Shown in pieces: positions 39,671-49,019 of a DNA stretch of 64,000 bases. This DNA is from Streptomyces aureus (GTDB lineage: Bacteria > Actinomycetota > Actinomycetes > Streptomycetales > Streptomycetaceae): positions 64,721 to 128,720 of the forward strand of contig NZ_KL647041.1 in assembly GCF_000725495.1 (NCBI RefSeq), read 5' to 3'. The notes under the pieces were generated by a model. That model saw only the letters and a program-made list of their open reading frames with translations. It had not been told where the DNA came from and made no database searches. Position 1 is the first letter of the stretch. The number at the start of each line of letters is the position of its first letter. The translations under genes were made by a program, and so were the position numbers.

Positions 39671-42439
39671 ATGCCCCCCAACACCACCGCCTCTTCCGGC
39701 CAGCAGCCCGGCAAGTCCGGCAGGAAGAAGGGGCGCAAAGCCCGACTGTTCTTGATTGTCCTGGTTCTCGCCATCATCGGAGGCATCGCCTTCGGCGCGT
39801 ACTGGAGCGTCAGCACGGTGCGCGCCTCGTTCCCGCAGACCAAGGGATCCATCCGGCTCGACGGCCTGTCCGGGCCCGTGACCGTCCAGCGCGACGGCAA
39901 CGGCATCCCGCAGATCTACGCGTCCTCCGACGAGGACCTGTTCATGGCCCAGGGCTTCGTCCAGGCGCAGGACCGGTTCTACGAGATGGACGTGCGCCGG
40001 CACATGACCTCGGGCCGGCTGTCGGAGATGTTCGGCTCGGGCCAGGTCAAGAACGACGAGTTCCTGCGCACGCTGGGCTGGGACCGCATCGCGAAGAAGG
40101 AGTACGACACCAAGCTGTCGGCCTCCACCAAGAAGTACCTCGACGCGTACTCCGAGGGTGTCAACGCCTACCTCAAGGGCAAGAGCGGCGAGGACATCTC
40201 CCTGGAGTACGCCGCCCTCGGCTTCACCAACGACTACAAGCCCACCTCGTGGACGCCGGTCGACTCGGTGTCCTGGCTCAAGGCGATGGCCTGGGACCTG
40301 CGCGGCAACATGCAGGAGGAGATCGACCGCTCCCTGATGACGAGCCGCCTCGGCCCGAAGCAGATCGCGGACCTCTACCCGGAGTACCCCTACAGCCGGC
40401 ACAAGACGATCGTCCGCGAGGGCTCGTACGACAGCGTCACCGGGACGTACGGACCCACGGACACCTCCACCTCGACGACGACGACGACGGCGGGCACCGG
40501 GCTCACCGGCAACACCGCCGCGCCCTCCGGGTTCCAGAGCCAGCTCTCCGGGCTCTACAAGGTCCTGGACGACCTGCCGACCGCCGTCGGCGTGAACGGC
40601 AACGGCATCGGGTCGAACTCCTGGGTCGTCGCCGGCAGCCACACCATCACCGGCAAGCCGCTGCTGGCGAACGACCCGCACCTGTCGGCGTCGCTGCCCT
40701 CGGTCTGGTACCAGATGGGCCTGCACTGCACGGCGATCTCCGCCTCGTGCCAGTACGACGTCACCGGCTACACCTTCGCGGGCATGCCCGGCGTGGTCAT
40801 CGGTCACAACGCGGACATGGCCTGGGGCATGACGAACTCCGGCGTCGACGTCACGGACCTCTACCTGGAGAAGATCACCGGCGAGGGCTACGAGTACGAC
40901 GGCAAGGTGCTGCCCTTCACGACCCGCAAGGAGACCATCAAGGTCGCGGGCGGCGAGGCCAAGACGATCGTCGTCCGGCAGACCCAGGACGGGATGCCGC
41001 TGCTCTCCGACCGTGACGACGAGCTCGTCCAGGTCGGCAAGAAGGCCACGGTCGACTCCGGGGCGCCCGACCGCGGCGACGGTTACGCGATAGCACTGCG
41101 CTGGACCGCGCTGGACCCCGGCCGGACCATGGACGCCGTCTTCCGGATGGACAAGGCGTCGAACTGGAACGAGTTCCGCAAGGCGGCCGCCTCCTTCGAG
41201 GTGCCGTCCCAGAACCTGGTCTACGCCGACGGCGCCGGCGCGAGCGGCAACATCGGCTACCAGCTGCCCGGCAAGATCCCCACGCGCGCCAAGGGCGACG
41301 ACGGCTCGCTGCCTTCGCCCGGCTGGGACTCCAAGTACCGCTGGACCGGCTACATCAAGCAGTCCGCGCTGCCCTACGAGTACAACCCCAAGCGCGGCTA
41401 CATCGTGACCGCCAACCAGGCGGTCGTGGACCCGGACAAGTACCCCTACACGCTCACCACGGACTGGGGCTACGGCACCCGCAGCCAGCGCATCACCGAT
41501 CTGATCGAGGCGAAGACCAAGGGCGGCGCCAAGATCTCGACCGACGACATGCGTCAGATGCAGCTCGACAACAGCAGCGAGATCGCCAGGCTGATCGTGC
41601 CCAAGCTGCTGAAGATCAACGTGGCCGACAAGGACGTCCGCGACGCGCAGAAGCTCTTGGAGGGCTGGGACTACACCCAGGACGCCGACTCCGCCGCGGC
41701 CGCCTACTTCAACGCCACCTGGCGCAACATCCTCAAGCTCGCCTTCGGCAACAAGCTGCCCAAGGAGCTGCGGGTCAAGGGCCAGTGCCTGTGGGTCGAG
41801 CGGGCCGACAACACCGGTCCCGCGGACGAGGACCAGACGGTCCGCGAGTGCGGCGAGCGCGAGCCGGACCAGGCGCAGCCGGACGGCGGCGACCGCTGGT
41901 TCGAGGTGATCCGCAAGATCATCGACGACGAGCACAATGACTGGTGGAAGCTGCCCCGGACGCGTACCGAGGACGCCTCCACCAGCCGGGACGCCCTGTT
42001 CGGCCGGGCCATGTCGGACGCCCGCTGGGAGCTGACCGCCAAGCTCGGCAAGGACATCGACACCTGGAGCTGGGGCCGGCTGCACCGCCTGTTCCTGAAG
42101 AACCAGACGCTCGGCACCGCGGGCCCCGGCTTCCTGCAGTACATGCTCAACCGCGGCCCCTGGAACCTCAGCGGCGGCGAGGCGACGGTCAACGCGACCG
42201 GCTGGAACGCGGCGGGCGGCTACGGCGTCGTCTGGGTCCCCTCGATGCGGATGGTCGTGAACCTCGGCGACCTCGACAAGTCCAAGTGGATCAACCTCAC
42301 GGGCGCCTCGGGGCACGCGTACAGCGCGCACTACACCGACCAGACGGAGCTGTGGGCCAAGGGCGAACTCCTGCCGTGGGCCTTCAGCAAGAAGGCCGTC
42401 GACGGGAAGACGAGCGACACGCTGGTCCTGAAGCCCTGA
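39671..42439 (+). CDS. Penicillin acylase family protein (N-terminal nucleophile amidase)
   Basis: A 922-residue membrane-anchored exoenzyme. A Lys-rich start precedes one helix (about residues 27-46, LFLIVLVLAIIGGIAFGAYW). The chain then follows the acylase order: alpha part (VTVQRDGNGIPQIYA, FVQAQDRFYEMDVRR), a spacer with a Thr-rich run, and the beta part opening at GIGSNSWVVAG (about residue 316), where a Ser should become the N-terminal nucleophile after self-cleavage. Later ANDPHL and GYIVTANQAV are typical. Relatives hydrolyse amides, including beta-lactam side chains and acyl-homoserine lactones. ATG 39671 follows an AGGA site. The substrate is unknown. Confidence 0.9.
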   Translation: MPPNTTASSGQQPGKSGRKKGRKARLFLIVLVLAIIGGIAFGAYWSVSTVRASFPQTKGSIRLDGLSGPVTVQRDGNGIPQIYASSDEDLFMAQGFVQAQDRFYEMDVRRHMTSGRLSEMFGSGQVKNDEFLRTLGWDRIAKKEYDTKLSASTKKYLDAYSEGVNAYLKGKSGEDISLEYAALGFTNDYKPTSWTPVDSVSWLKAMAWDLRGNMQEEIDRSLMTSRLGPKQIADLYPEYPYSRHKTIVREGSYDSVTGTYGPTDTSTSTTTTTAGTGLTGNTAAPSGFQSQLSGLYKVLDDLPTAVGVNGNGIGSNSWVVAGSHTITGKPLLANDPHLSASLPSVWYQMGLHCTAISASCQYDVTGYTFAGMPGVVIGHNADMAWGMTNSGVDVTDLYLEKITGEGYEYDGKVLPFTTRKETIKVAGGEAKTIVVRQTQDGMPLLSDRDDELVQVGKKATVDSGAPDRGDGYAIALRWTALDPGRTMDAVFRMDKASNWNEFRKAAASFEVPSQNLVYADGAGASGNIGYQLPGKIPTRAKGDDGSLPSPGWDSKYRWTGYIKQSALPYEYNPKRGYIVTANQAVVDPDKYPYTLTTDWGYGTRSQRITDLIEAKTKGGAKISTDDMRQMQLDNSSEIARLIVPKLLKINVADKDVRDAQKLLEGWDYTQDADSAAAAYFNATWRNILKLAFGNKLPKELRVKGQCLWVERADNTGPADEDQTVRECGEREPDQAQPDGGDRWFEVIRKIIDDEHNDWWKLPRTRTEDASTSRDALFGRAMSDARWELTAKLGKDIDTWSWGRLHRLFLKNQTLGTAGPGFLQYMLNRGPWNLSGGEATVNATGWNAAGGYGVVWVPSMRMVVNLGDLDKSKWINLTGASGHAYSAHYTDQTELWAKGELLPWAFSKKAVDGKTSDTLVLKP

Positions 42440-42454
42440 CACCGGGCGAACGAC

Positions 42455-42490
42455 GAAACGGCCCTCCACGCGTGCGTGGAGGGCCGTTTC
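42455..42490 (+). terminator. Hairpin terminator after acylase gene
   Basis: Seventeen-bp perfect arms (GAAACGGCCCTCCACGC) are separated by only GT, 15 bp beyond the stop. It serves the convergent genes on both sides. Confidence 0.88.
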
Positions 42491-42545
42491 GCGTCGGCGG
42501 CGGTCGGCGGTCGGCCGCCGGTCTGTCGGCGTCGGTCGTCGGCCG

Positions 42546-43160
42546 TCATCGGAAGCGGTGTGGGCCCGCGGGGGTCACCACCGCGTGGACGGGCCGGTCG
42601 TGCGCCTCCTCGGGCACGCGGTCGAGGACCTCCGTGCCGTACAGGAGCACCACCAGTGCGGGATCGGCGCCCGCACGCTCCAGACGGGCCAGCACGCGGT
42701 CGTAGGAGCCTCCGCCGCGGCCCAGCCGCATGCCGCGCGCGTCCACGGCCAGGCCGGGCAGCAGAACGACGTCGGCCTCGCCGACGGCCTCGGGCCCCAG
42801 CCGCTCGCCCGCGGGCTCCAGGAGGGCCATCTTCCCGCCGTGCCGGACCTCCGTGAGGGAGTCCGGCCCGGTGTACGCCCCCCAGTCGAGGTCGTTGTCC
42901 GGCAGAAGAACAGGCAGCAGGACGCGAACCCCGCGCGCGTGAAGCGCGTCTAGCAGGGTGCGCGTGCCCGGTTCGCTGCCCACGGACACGTACGCCGCCA
43001 CCGTGCGGGCCCCGGCCAGTTCGGGCAGCTCCAGGGCGCGGGCGGCGAGTCCCCCGGCGGTCTCCCGCACGTCATCGGCCGTCAACCCGTTTCTCACCCG
43101 CAGGAGTTCCCGTCGCAACGTTCGCTTGTCAGGCTCCGGTCCGGATCCGGTGTTTCTCAC
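42546..43160 (-). CDS. 5-formyltetrahydrofolate cyclo-ligase
   Basis: A 204-residue ATP-dependent enzyme that turns 5-formyl-THF into 5,10-methenyl-THF, returning the stored folate to one-carbon metabolism. The signature is present: KRTLRRELLRVRNGL at the N-terminus, ARTVAAYVSVGSEPGT, and the ATP/folate loop DVVLLPGLAVDARGMRLGRGGGSYDRVL. GTG 43160 is the start because AGGAG lies six bases before it and the Lys/Arg helix begins eleven residues later. The longer upstream frame is antisense to galU. It is divergent from galU. Confidence 0.9.
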   Translation of the reverse strand: MRNTGSGPEPDKRTLRRELLRVRNGLTADDVRETAGGLAARALELPELAGARTVAAYVSVGSEPGTRTLLDALHARGVRVLLPVLLPDNDLDWGAYTGPDSLTEVRHGGKMALLEPAGERLGPEAVGEADVVLLPGLAVDARGMRLGRGGGSYDRVLARLERAGADPALVVLLYGTEVLDRVPEEAHDRPVHAVVTPAGPHRFR

Positions 43161-43254
43161 AGGTGACTCCTGTTGTTCTCTTAATCCGTTCAAATGATAG
43201 TGAATTAACCGGAGCCACAGATTCTGCACATAGCCACCGGTTATGGTTGCGGAC

Positions 43255-44166
43255 ATGACTGAGTCGCACCCCAGGATCACCAAGGCTGTCATTCCCGCGG
43301 CAGGCCTCGGCACCCGGTTCCTGCCGGCCACCAAGGCCACTCCCAAGGAGATGCTGCCGGTCGTCGACAAGCCGGCGATCCAGTACGTGGTCGAAGAGGC
43401 CGTGTCGGCGGGTCTGGACGACGTCCTGATGATCACAGGCCGCAACAAGCGCCCCCTCGAGGACCACTTCGACCGCAACTACGAGCTGGAATCCGCCCTC
43501 CAGAAGAAGGGCGACGCGAGCCGGCTCGCCAAGGTCCAGGAGTCCAGCGACCTCGCGACCATGCACTACGTACGCCAGGGCGACCCCAGGGGCCTCGGCC
43601 ACGCCGTCCTGTGCGCCGCCCCGCACGTCGGCCGCGAGCCCTTCGCCGTCCTCCTCGGCGACGACCTGATCGACCCCCGCGACCCCCTCCTGGCCCGCAT
43701 GGTCGAGGTCCAGGAGCAGTACGGCGGCAGCGTCATCGCGCTCATGGAGGTCGCGCCCGAGCAGATCCACCTCTACGGCTGCGCCGCCGTCGAGGCCACC
43801 GACGAGGGCGACCTGGTCAAGGTGACCGGCCTCGTGGAGAAGCCGGACACGGCGGACGCGCCCAGCAGTTACGCCGTCATCGGCCGCTACGTCCTCGACC
43901 CGCACATCTTCGACATACTGCACAAGACCGAGCCGGGCCGCGGCGGCGAGATCCAGCTCACCGACGCACTCCAGCAGCTCGCCGCGGACGAGAAGGTCGG
44001 CGGCCCCGTGCACGGCGTCGTCTTCAAGGGCCGCCGCTATGACACCGGGGACCGTGGCGACTACCTGCGTGCCATTGTCAGACTCGCATGCGAACGTGAA
44101 GACCTGGGACCGGACTTCCGGACCTGGCTCCGCAGTTACGTAGCCGAGGAGATGCAGGAACTTTGA
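43255..44166 (+). CDS. galU: UTP-glucose-1-phosphate uridylyltransferase
   Basis: A 303-residue enzyme making UDP-glucose from UTP and glucose-1-phosphate, the precursor for cell-wall and storage glycans. The nucleotide-binding start AVIPAAGLGTRFLPATKATPKEMLPVVDKP is diagnostic. RNKRPLEDHFDRNYELE, LPLGDDLIDP-like VLLGDDLIDP, and KGRRYDTGDRGDYLRA complete the pattern. ATG 43255 (MTESHPR) is preferred to ATG 43243, which adds only MVAD. It is divergent from the folate gene and overlaps the next gene by four bases, so it heads the molybdenum-cofactor/division operon. Confidence 0.94.
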   Translation: MTESHPRITKAVIPAAGLGTRFLPATKATPKEMLPVVDKPAIQYVVEEAVSAGLDDVLMITGRNKRPLEDHFDRNYELESALQKKGDASRLAKVQESSDLATMHYVRQGDPRGLGHAVLCAAPHVGREPFAVLLGDDLIDPRDPLLARMVEVQEQYGGSVIALMEVAPEQIHLYGCAAVEATDEGDLVKVTGLVEKPDTADAPSSYAVIGRYVLDPHIFDILHKTEPGRGGEIQLTDALQQLAADEKVGGPVHGVVFKGRRYDTGDRGDYLRAIVRLACEREDLGPDFRTWLRSYVAEEMQEL

Positions 44167-45485
44167 GCAGCGCCGCGACCCGCACCACCGGCCAGGAACC
44201 CCTCTGGTCGGTGGACGACCACCTGGAGGACATCCTCACGACCGTCCGCCCCCTCGAACCCATCGAGCTCCAACTCCTCGACGCCCAGGGCTGCGTCCTG
44301 CTCGAGGACGTCACGGTGCCGGTCTCGCTGCCGCCGTTCGACAACAGCTCCATGGACGGGTACGCGGTGCGGGTCGCGGACGTCGCGGGCGCGAGCGAGG
44401 AATTCCCGGCGGTCCTGACGGTCGTCGGGGATGTCGCGGCCGGCCAGGCCGACCAGCCCTACGTGGGCCCCGGCCAGGCCGCCCGCATCATGACCGGAGC
44501 GCCGCTGCCGCCCGGATCCGAGGCCGTCGTCCCCGTCGAGTGGACGGACGGGGGCCTGGGCGAGGGACCGGTCTCCCGGATGCGCGCGCACAGCGCGTCC
44601 CCCGAGGGCGCCCGCGGACAGGTCCAGGTGCACCGCCCGGCCGAGGCACGCGCGCACGTGCGCGCCAAGGGCAGCGACGTGAAGGCGGGCGACCGCGCCC
44701 TCGAAGCCGGCACGATCCTCGGCCCGCCGCAGATCGGCCTGCTCGCCGCGATCGGCCGCGGCACCGTGCGGGTGCGCCCCAGGCCGCGCGTGGTCGTCCT
44801 GTCCACCGGCAGCGAACTCGTCCAGCCCGACGAGGCGTTGGGCACCGGGCAGATCTACGACTCCAACAGCTTCGCCCTGTGCGCGGCCGCCCGGGACGCG
44901 GGCGCCATCGCCTACCGGGTCGGTGCCGTCGCGGACGACGCCGAGACCCTGCGCTCCACCATCGAGGACCAGCTCGTCCGCGCGGACCTGCTGGTCACCA
45001 CCGGCGGGGTGAGCGTCGGCGCCTACGACGTCGTCAAGGAGGCGCTGTCGTCGGTCGGCGACGAGGACGAGGAGGGCGGCGGCGTCGACTTCCGCACCCT
45101 CGCCATGCAGCCCGGCAAACCCCAGGGCTTCGGCTCCATCGGACCCGACCACACACCGCTGCTGGCCCTCCCCGGCAACCCCGTCTCCTCCTACGTCTCC
45201 TTCGAGCTCTTCGTGCGCCCCGCGATCCGCGCCCTGATGGGACTGCCGGACGTCCACCGGCCCACGACCAGGGCGAAGCTCTCCGCGGACAAGGCGCTGA
45301 CCTCGCCGAAGGGGCGGCGCCAGTTCCTGCGCGGCACCTACACGGACGGCACCGTCACGCCCGTCGGCGGCGCCGGATCCCACCTGGTCGCGGCCCTCGC
45401 GCACGCCGACGCCCTGATCGTCGTCCCCGAGAACGACACCTCCCTCGAACCCGGGGCCGATGTCGAGGTGGTGCTCCTCGGCTGA
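44163..45485 (+). CDS. glp: Gephyrin-like molybdotransferase Glp (MoeA type)
   Basis: A 440-residue MoeA/gephyrin-E homologue. MoeA domains insert molybdenum into adenylylated molybdopterin; in actinobacteria the paralogue Glp also binds the divisome protein GlpR/SepX and FtsZ. Seen here are SSMDGYAVRVADV (domain III), IMTGAPLPPGSEAVVPVEW, the MogA-like fold with VVVLSTGSELVQPDE and LLVTTGGVSVGAYDVVKE, FRTLAMQPGKPQGFG, LLALPGNPVSSYVSFELFVRPAI, and a C-terminal beta-barrel. TTG 44163 overlaps the galU stop (TTGA). The sepX homologue four genes downstream supports Glp identity. Confidence 0.88.
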   Translation: MSSAATRTTGQEPLWSVDDHLEDILTTVRPLEPIELQLLDAQGCVLLEDVTVPVSLPPFDNSSMDGYAVRVADVAGASEEFPAVLTVVGDVAAGQADQPYVGPGQAARIMTGAPLPPGSEAVVPVEWTDGGLGEGPVSRMRAHSASPEGARGQVQVHRPAEARAHVRAKGSDVKAGDRALEAGTILGPPQIGLLAAIGRGTVRVRPRPRVVVLSTGSELVQPDEALGTGQIYDSNSFALCAAARDAGAIAYRVGAVADDAETLRSTIEDQLVRADLLVTTGGVSVGAYDVVKEALSSVGDEDEEGGGVDFRTLAMQPGKPQGFGSIGPDHTPLLALPGNPVSSYVSFELFVRPAIRALMGLPDVHRPTTRAKLSADKALTSPKGRRQFLRGTYTDGTVTPVGGAGSHLVAALAHADALIVVPENDTSLEPGADVEVVLLG

Positions 45486-45657
45486 CCGGCCGGACCGCGC
45501 GGGCGCCCGCGGGCACCCCGGCGCGGGGCACCCGGGCCGGGCAGGGCTCCCGCCGCACCTCACGGGCTGCGCGGTGGCGGACGGGCGGTAACGTGTCGCG
45601 CACACCAGGCCCACGCGCCGCACCGCGACGGGCCCCGACGCGGGAGCGCCCACGCAC

Positions 45658-46170
45658 ATGACTGTTCCGTCCCGGGGGGAGACCTCCGGACCGCCCGTGC
45701 AGAACCGGCTGACGCACCTCGACGAGGCCGGCGCCGCCCGGATGGTCGACGTCTCCGGCAAGGACGTGACCGCCCGCACCGCGCGGGCGAGCGGTCGGGT
45801 CCTGGTCTCCCCGCGGGTCGTCGAGCTGCTGCGCGGCGAGGGCGTCCCCAAGGGTGACGCGCTCGCCACCGCCCGCATCGCCGGGATCATGGGAGCCAAG
45901 CGCACCCCGGACCTGATCCCGCTGTGCCACCCGTTGTCGGTGGCCGGTGTCAAAATTGATCTGTCGGTCGCGGACGACGCCGTCGAGATCCTCGCCACCG
46001 TGAAGACCACCGACCGCACGGGCGTCGAGATGGAAGCCCTCACCGCGGTCAGCGTGGCGGCCCTCACCGTGATCGACATGGTCAAGGCTGTCGACAAGGG
46101 GGCGGTCATCACGGACGTACGGGTGGAAGAGAAGACCGGCGGGAAGTCGGGCGACTGGAGCCGGGCATGA
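45658..46170 (+). CDS. moaC: Cyclic pyranopterin monophosphate synthase MoaC
   Basis: A 170-residue enzyme for the second half of the first step of molybdopterin synthesis, converting the MoaA product to cyclic pyranopterin monophosphate. Marks are [47 protein letters not shown], and [31 protein letters not shown] with the catalytic Lys/Asp segment. The start is ATG 45658, 172 bp after glp. It overlaps the mog gene by four bases (ATGA). Confidence 0.95.
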   Translation: MTVPSRGETSGPPVQNRLTHLDEAGAARMVDVSGKDVTARTARASGRVLVSPRVVELLRGEGVPKGDALATARIAGIMGAKRTPDLIPLCHPLSVAGVKIDLSVADDAVEILATVKTTDRTGVEMEALTAVSVAALTVIDMVKAVDKGAVITDVRVEEKTGGKSGDWSRA

Positions 46171-46703
46171 GCGGCACCGTCACCCCAGAGGCCCTGTCCG
46201 CGCGCTACAGCGCCCTGGTCGTCACGGCCTCCAACCGCGCCGCCGCCGGTGTCTACGAGGACAAGGGCGGCCCCCTGGTCGTCGCGGGCCTCGCGGAGTG
46301 CGGCTTCGCGGTCGACGGTCCCTGGGTCGTGCCCGACGGCGACCCCGTGGAGCAAGCGCTGCGCTCCGGGATCGAGGCGGGCTACGACGTCATCGTCACC
46401 ACCGGCGGCACGGGCATCTCGCCCACCGACCGCACCCCCGAGGCGACCCTGCGGGTGCTCGACCGCGAGATCCCCGGCATCCCGGAGGCCATCAGGGCCT
46501 TCGGCAGGGACAAGGTGCCCACCGCGGCGCTCTCGCGGGGACTGGCCGGAGTCGCCCGCGGCACGCTGATCGTCAACCTGCCCGGCTCCGGCGGCGGCGT
46601 GAAGGACGGACTGACCGTGCTGGAGCCCCTCCTCAAGCACGCCGTCGACCAGATCCGCGGCGGCGACCACCCGAGACCCGGCGGCAGTGGGGGTGCGAGC
46701 TGA
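46167..46703 (+). CDS. Molybdenum cofactor biosynthesis protein, MogA/MoaB type
   Basis: A 178-residue molybdopterin-binding enzyme that adenylylates molybdopterin before metal insertion. The fold markers are [59 protein letters not shown], and [39 protein letters not shown] 46167 overlaps the moaC stop. MoaB and MogA are hard to tell apart by sequence alone; the context fits either name. Confidence 0.92.
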   Translation: MSGTVTPEALSARYSALVVTASNRAAAGVYEDKGGPLVVAGLAECGFAVDGPWVVPDGDPVEQALRSGIEAGYDVIVTTGGTGISPTDRTPEATLRVLDREIPGIPEAIRAFGRDKVPTAALSRGLAGVARGTLIVNLPGSGGGVKDGLTVLEPLLKHAVDQIRGGDHPRPGGSGGAS

Positions 46704-47389
46704 ACAGCCCGTCCTGGCCGGTCGAGCTGGTGGACGGCGACGTCGTCCTCCGGCCGATAAGGCTGCGCGACCAGCGTGCCTGGCGCGAGGTGAACCGGCG
46801 CAACCGCGACTGGCTGCGCCCCTGGGAGGCGACCATCCCGCCCCCCACCCCGAGCGGTCCGATCGCGCACCGGCCGACGTACCGGCAGATGGTCCGCCAT
46901 CTGCGCGCCGAGGCCAATGCCGGCCGCATGCTGCCCTTCGTGATCGAGTACCAGGGGCGGCTGGTCGGCCAGCTCACCGTCGCCGGGATCACCTGGGGCT
47001 CGATGTGCTCCGGCCACATCGGCTACTGGGTGGACCAGTCGGTCGCCGGCCGCGGGGTGATGCCGACGGCCGTGGCGCTGGTGAGCGACCACTGCTTCCG
47101 CACCGTCGGACTGCACCGCATCGAAGTCTGTATTCGCCCCGAGAACGGGCCCAGCCGCCGGGTCGTGGAGAAACTCGGATTCCGCGAGGAAGGGCTGCGC
47201 CCGCGCTATCTCCACATCGACGGCGCCTGGCGCGACCATCTCGTGTTCGCGCTCACCGCGGAGGAAGTGCCCGAGGGACTCCTCGGACGCTGGCGGCGCA
47301 GGCGCGCGGCGCAGAACCGGCCGGATCAGGTGGGATCGGAACAGGCCGGTTCGCAGAAGCCCGGCACACCGGGCAACACCGGAAAATGA
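46700..47389 (+). CDS. GNAT acetyltransferase, RimJ/RimL-like
   Basis: An acetyltransferase of about 229 residues in the RimJ/RimL branch, which acetylates protein N-termini or small amines. The core is VVLRPIRLRDQRAWREVNRRNRDWLRPWE, FVIEYQGRLVGQLTVAGITWGSMCSGHIGYWVDQSVAGRGVMP (acetyl-CoA loop), and NGPSRRVVEKLGFREEG. No ATG or GTG fits well; CTG 46700 follows GGGGG and overlaps the mog stop as CTGA, the same kind of overlap seen at the two previous junctions in this operon. The C-terminal 35 residues are disordered. Confidence 0.85.
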   Translation: MNSPSWPVELVDGDVVLRPIRLRDQRAWREVNRRNRDWLRPWEATIPPPTPSGPIAHRPTYRQMVRHLRAEANAGRMLPFVIEYQGRLVGQLTVAGITWGSMCSGHIGYWVDQSVAGRGVMPTAVALVSDHCFRTVGLHRIEVCIRPENGPSRRVVEKLGFREEGLRPRYLHIDGAWRDHLVFALTAEEVPEGLLGRWRRRRAAQNRPDQVGSEQAGSQKPGTPGNTGK

Positions 47390-47531
47390 AACAGGTGTTC
47401 GATAATGATCGGCGGTCGATCGCGTCCGGGCATTAAATTCACGCTCGCGGCGGCCTGCTGATCGCATCGGTCACCAAAAAAGCTCGAAATATCAGCCGGA
47501 TCGTGCGACACACCGGCTCAATTGGCAGATG

Positions 47532-47562
47532 GCCTCACACAAACCCCTCTACCGTGTGAGGC
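47532..47562 (+). promoter_or_regulatory. Inverted repeat abutting the sepX start
   Basis: GCCTCACAC (47532-47540) and GTGTGAGGC (47554-47562) form perfect 9-bp arms that end at the base before the GTG start. In RNA they would hide the start region; in DNA they could be an operator. TTGGCA at 47522 and TCTACC at 47548 could be promoter elements, which would make the message nearly leaderless. Confidence 0.45.
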
Positions 47563-48840
47563 GTGAGCAGCAGCGGCCTCATCTACGCAGTCATTGTCGG
47601 GGCCTGGGCCGCCTACTTGGTGCCGATGTGGCTCCGTAGGCAGGACGAGCTGAACGAGGCCCGTCCGACGGAACGCTTCAGCACCGCCATCCGGCTGCTG
47701 TCCGGACGGGCGGGCATGGAGCGTCGATACGCCAAGGACCTGCGCGCACGCTCCGCCGAGGAGGAGGAGCCCAGCGCCGACCCGGACGGCGTCACCGATT
47801 CGGTGGACGTCCGGGCCTTCGCCGTACCCCCGACCCGGCCCCAGGCGACCGACCGGCACCGCCCGCACGTACAGGAGCGGGTGCAGACGCCGGAGCCGGT
47901 CCAGGCGGAACAGGAACCGGGCGCACGCACGGCCGGACGGGAGAGCGGCGCGTACGACACCTCGGGCGGCGCCCGGTCCGTACCGCACCAGCCCGGACCC
48001 CCCGCCTCCGCACCCAGACCTCCGGCGAAGTCCATGCCCCAGCAGTCCACGCCGTCCGCAGCCGCGCGCCGGGCGAACTCGGCGGAGGCCGCGGCGCGGG
48101 CCCGGCGCACGAAGGTCCTCGCGCGCCGCCGGCGGACGACCGTCCTGCTGTTCCTCGCCTTCACCCTCGGCGCGATCGTGGCGGCCGTGGGCGGACTCGC
48201 GTTCCTGTGGGCGCCCGGCGTGCCCGCCGTGATGCTGAGCTCGTACATCGTGCACCTGCGGGTCCAGGAGCGGCGGCGCTTCACGTACACCATGGACCGC
48301 CGCCGGGCCGAGGCCGCGGCGCAGCGGCTCCGGGAGCGGGGGCCCCGCCGCCGGGCCTCCGTCGACCCCGTGGCCGACGAACCGGAGGAAGTCACCGCCC
48401 CCGACACCGACCCCGGTCTCCTGGCGCTCGCCGCCGACCGCCGCGCCCTCGTCGAGCAGACCGACCACGCCGAGTGGGTCGACCAGCAGCGCGAACGGCA
48501 GTGCGCGCCCGCCCAGGGGGACAGCTGGGACCCGGTGCCGGTTCCCCTGCCCACCTACGTGACCGCGCCGGTCGCGCCCCGGGCGACGTCCAGCGTGGAC
48601 CTGGGCGCGCCGGACGCGTGGAGCTCCGCGCGCTCCAGCGCGGCCGAGCCGAGCGCGCACGAGGCGGAGCCGGCCGTCGAAGAGGATCTTCCCGAGGGGC
48701 CCGGAGGCGCCGAGGCGGCGGACGACAGCCGCAGCGACGCACGGCGGGCCGCCTCCGCGCGCCGCGCCCGCGAGCGCGGCCGGACGCCCCTGTTCGACCA
48801 GTACGAGGACGGCGAACGGCCGCGCGCGGCCAACGAGTGA
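47563..48840 (+). CDS. sepX: Divisome membrane protein SepX/GlpR
   Basis: A 425-residue actinobacterial membrane protein. It opens with a helix (about residues 5-23, LIYAVIVGAWAAYLVPMWL) and the conserved RRQDELNEARPTERFSTAIR. After a long disordered region come two adjacent helices (about 192-228, TVLLFLAFTLGAIVAAVGGLAFLW and VPAVMLSSYIVHL) and a charged, mostly disordered tail. In Streptomyces SepX is needed for cross-walls and sporulation septa; in Corynebacterium GlpR is the membrane receptor of the gephyrin-like Glp. Glp is encoded upstream here. The start is GTG 47563. Confidence 0.9.
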   Translation: MSSSGLIYAVIVGAWAAYLVPMWLRRQDELNEARPTERFSTAIRLLSGRAGMERRYAKDLRARSAEEEEPSADPDGVTDSVDVRAFAVPPTRPQATDRHRPHVQERVQTPEPVQAEQEPGARTAGRESGAYDTSGGARSVPHQPGPPASAPRPPAKSMPQQSTPSAAARRANSAEAAARARRTKVLARRRRTTVLLFLAFTLGAIVAAVGGLAFLWAPGVPAVMLSSYIVHLRVQERRRFTYTMDRRRAEAAAQRLRERGPRRRASVDPVADEPEEVTAPDTDPGLLALAADRRALVEQTDHAEWVDQQRERQCAPAQGDSWDPVPVPLPTYVTAPVAPRATSSVDLGAPDAWSSARSSAAEPSAHEAEPAVEEDLPEGPGGAEAADDSRSDARRAASARRARERGRTPLFDQYEDGERPRAANE

Positions 48841-48937
48841 CGGGTGGGACGACCGGGGTCCGGGGCCGTCCGGCTGACCAGGCGGGAACGGATTACCAAG
48901 CACCTCGATCGGGGTGCTAGAGTTTCACTCGTTGCAA

Positions 48938-49011
48938 GGGCCTGTGGCGCAGTCTGGTAGCGCACCTCGTTCGCATCGAGGGGGTCTGGGGTTCAAATCC
49001 CCACAGGTCCA
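48938..49011 (+). tRNA. tRNA-Ala (anticodon CGC)
   Basis: The cloverleaf folds fully. Acceptor GGGCCTG pairs with CAGGTCC and includes the G3-U70 pair that identifies alanine tRNAs; the anticodon loop TTCGCAT reads GCG; the T arm is GGGTTCAAATCCC. CCA is not fully encoded (ACCG follows). A TAGAGT element at 48919-48924 may be its -10 box. Confidence 0.95.
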
Positions 49012-49019
49012 CCGCAGCA

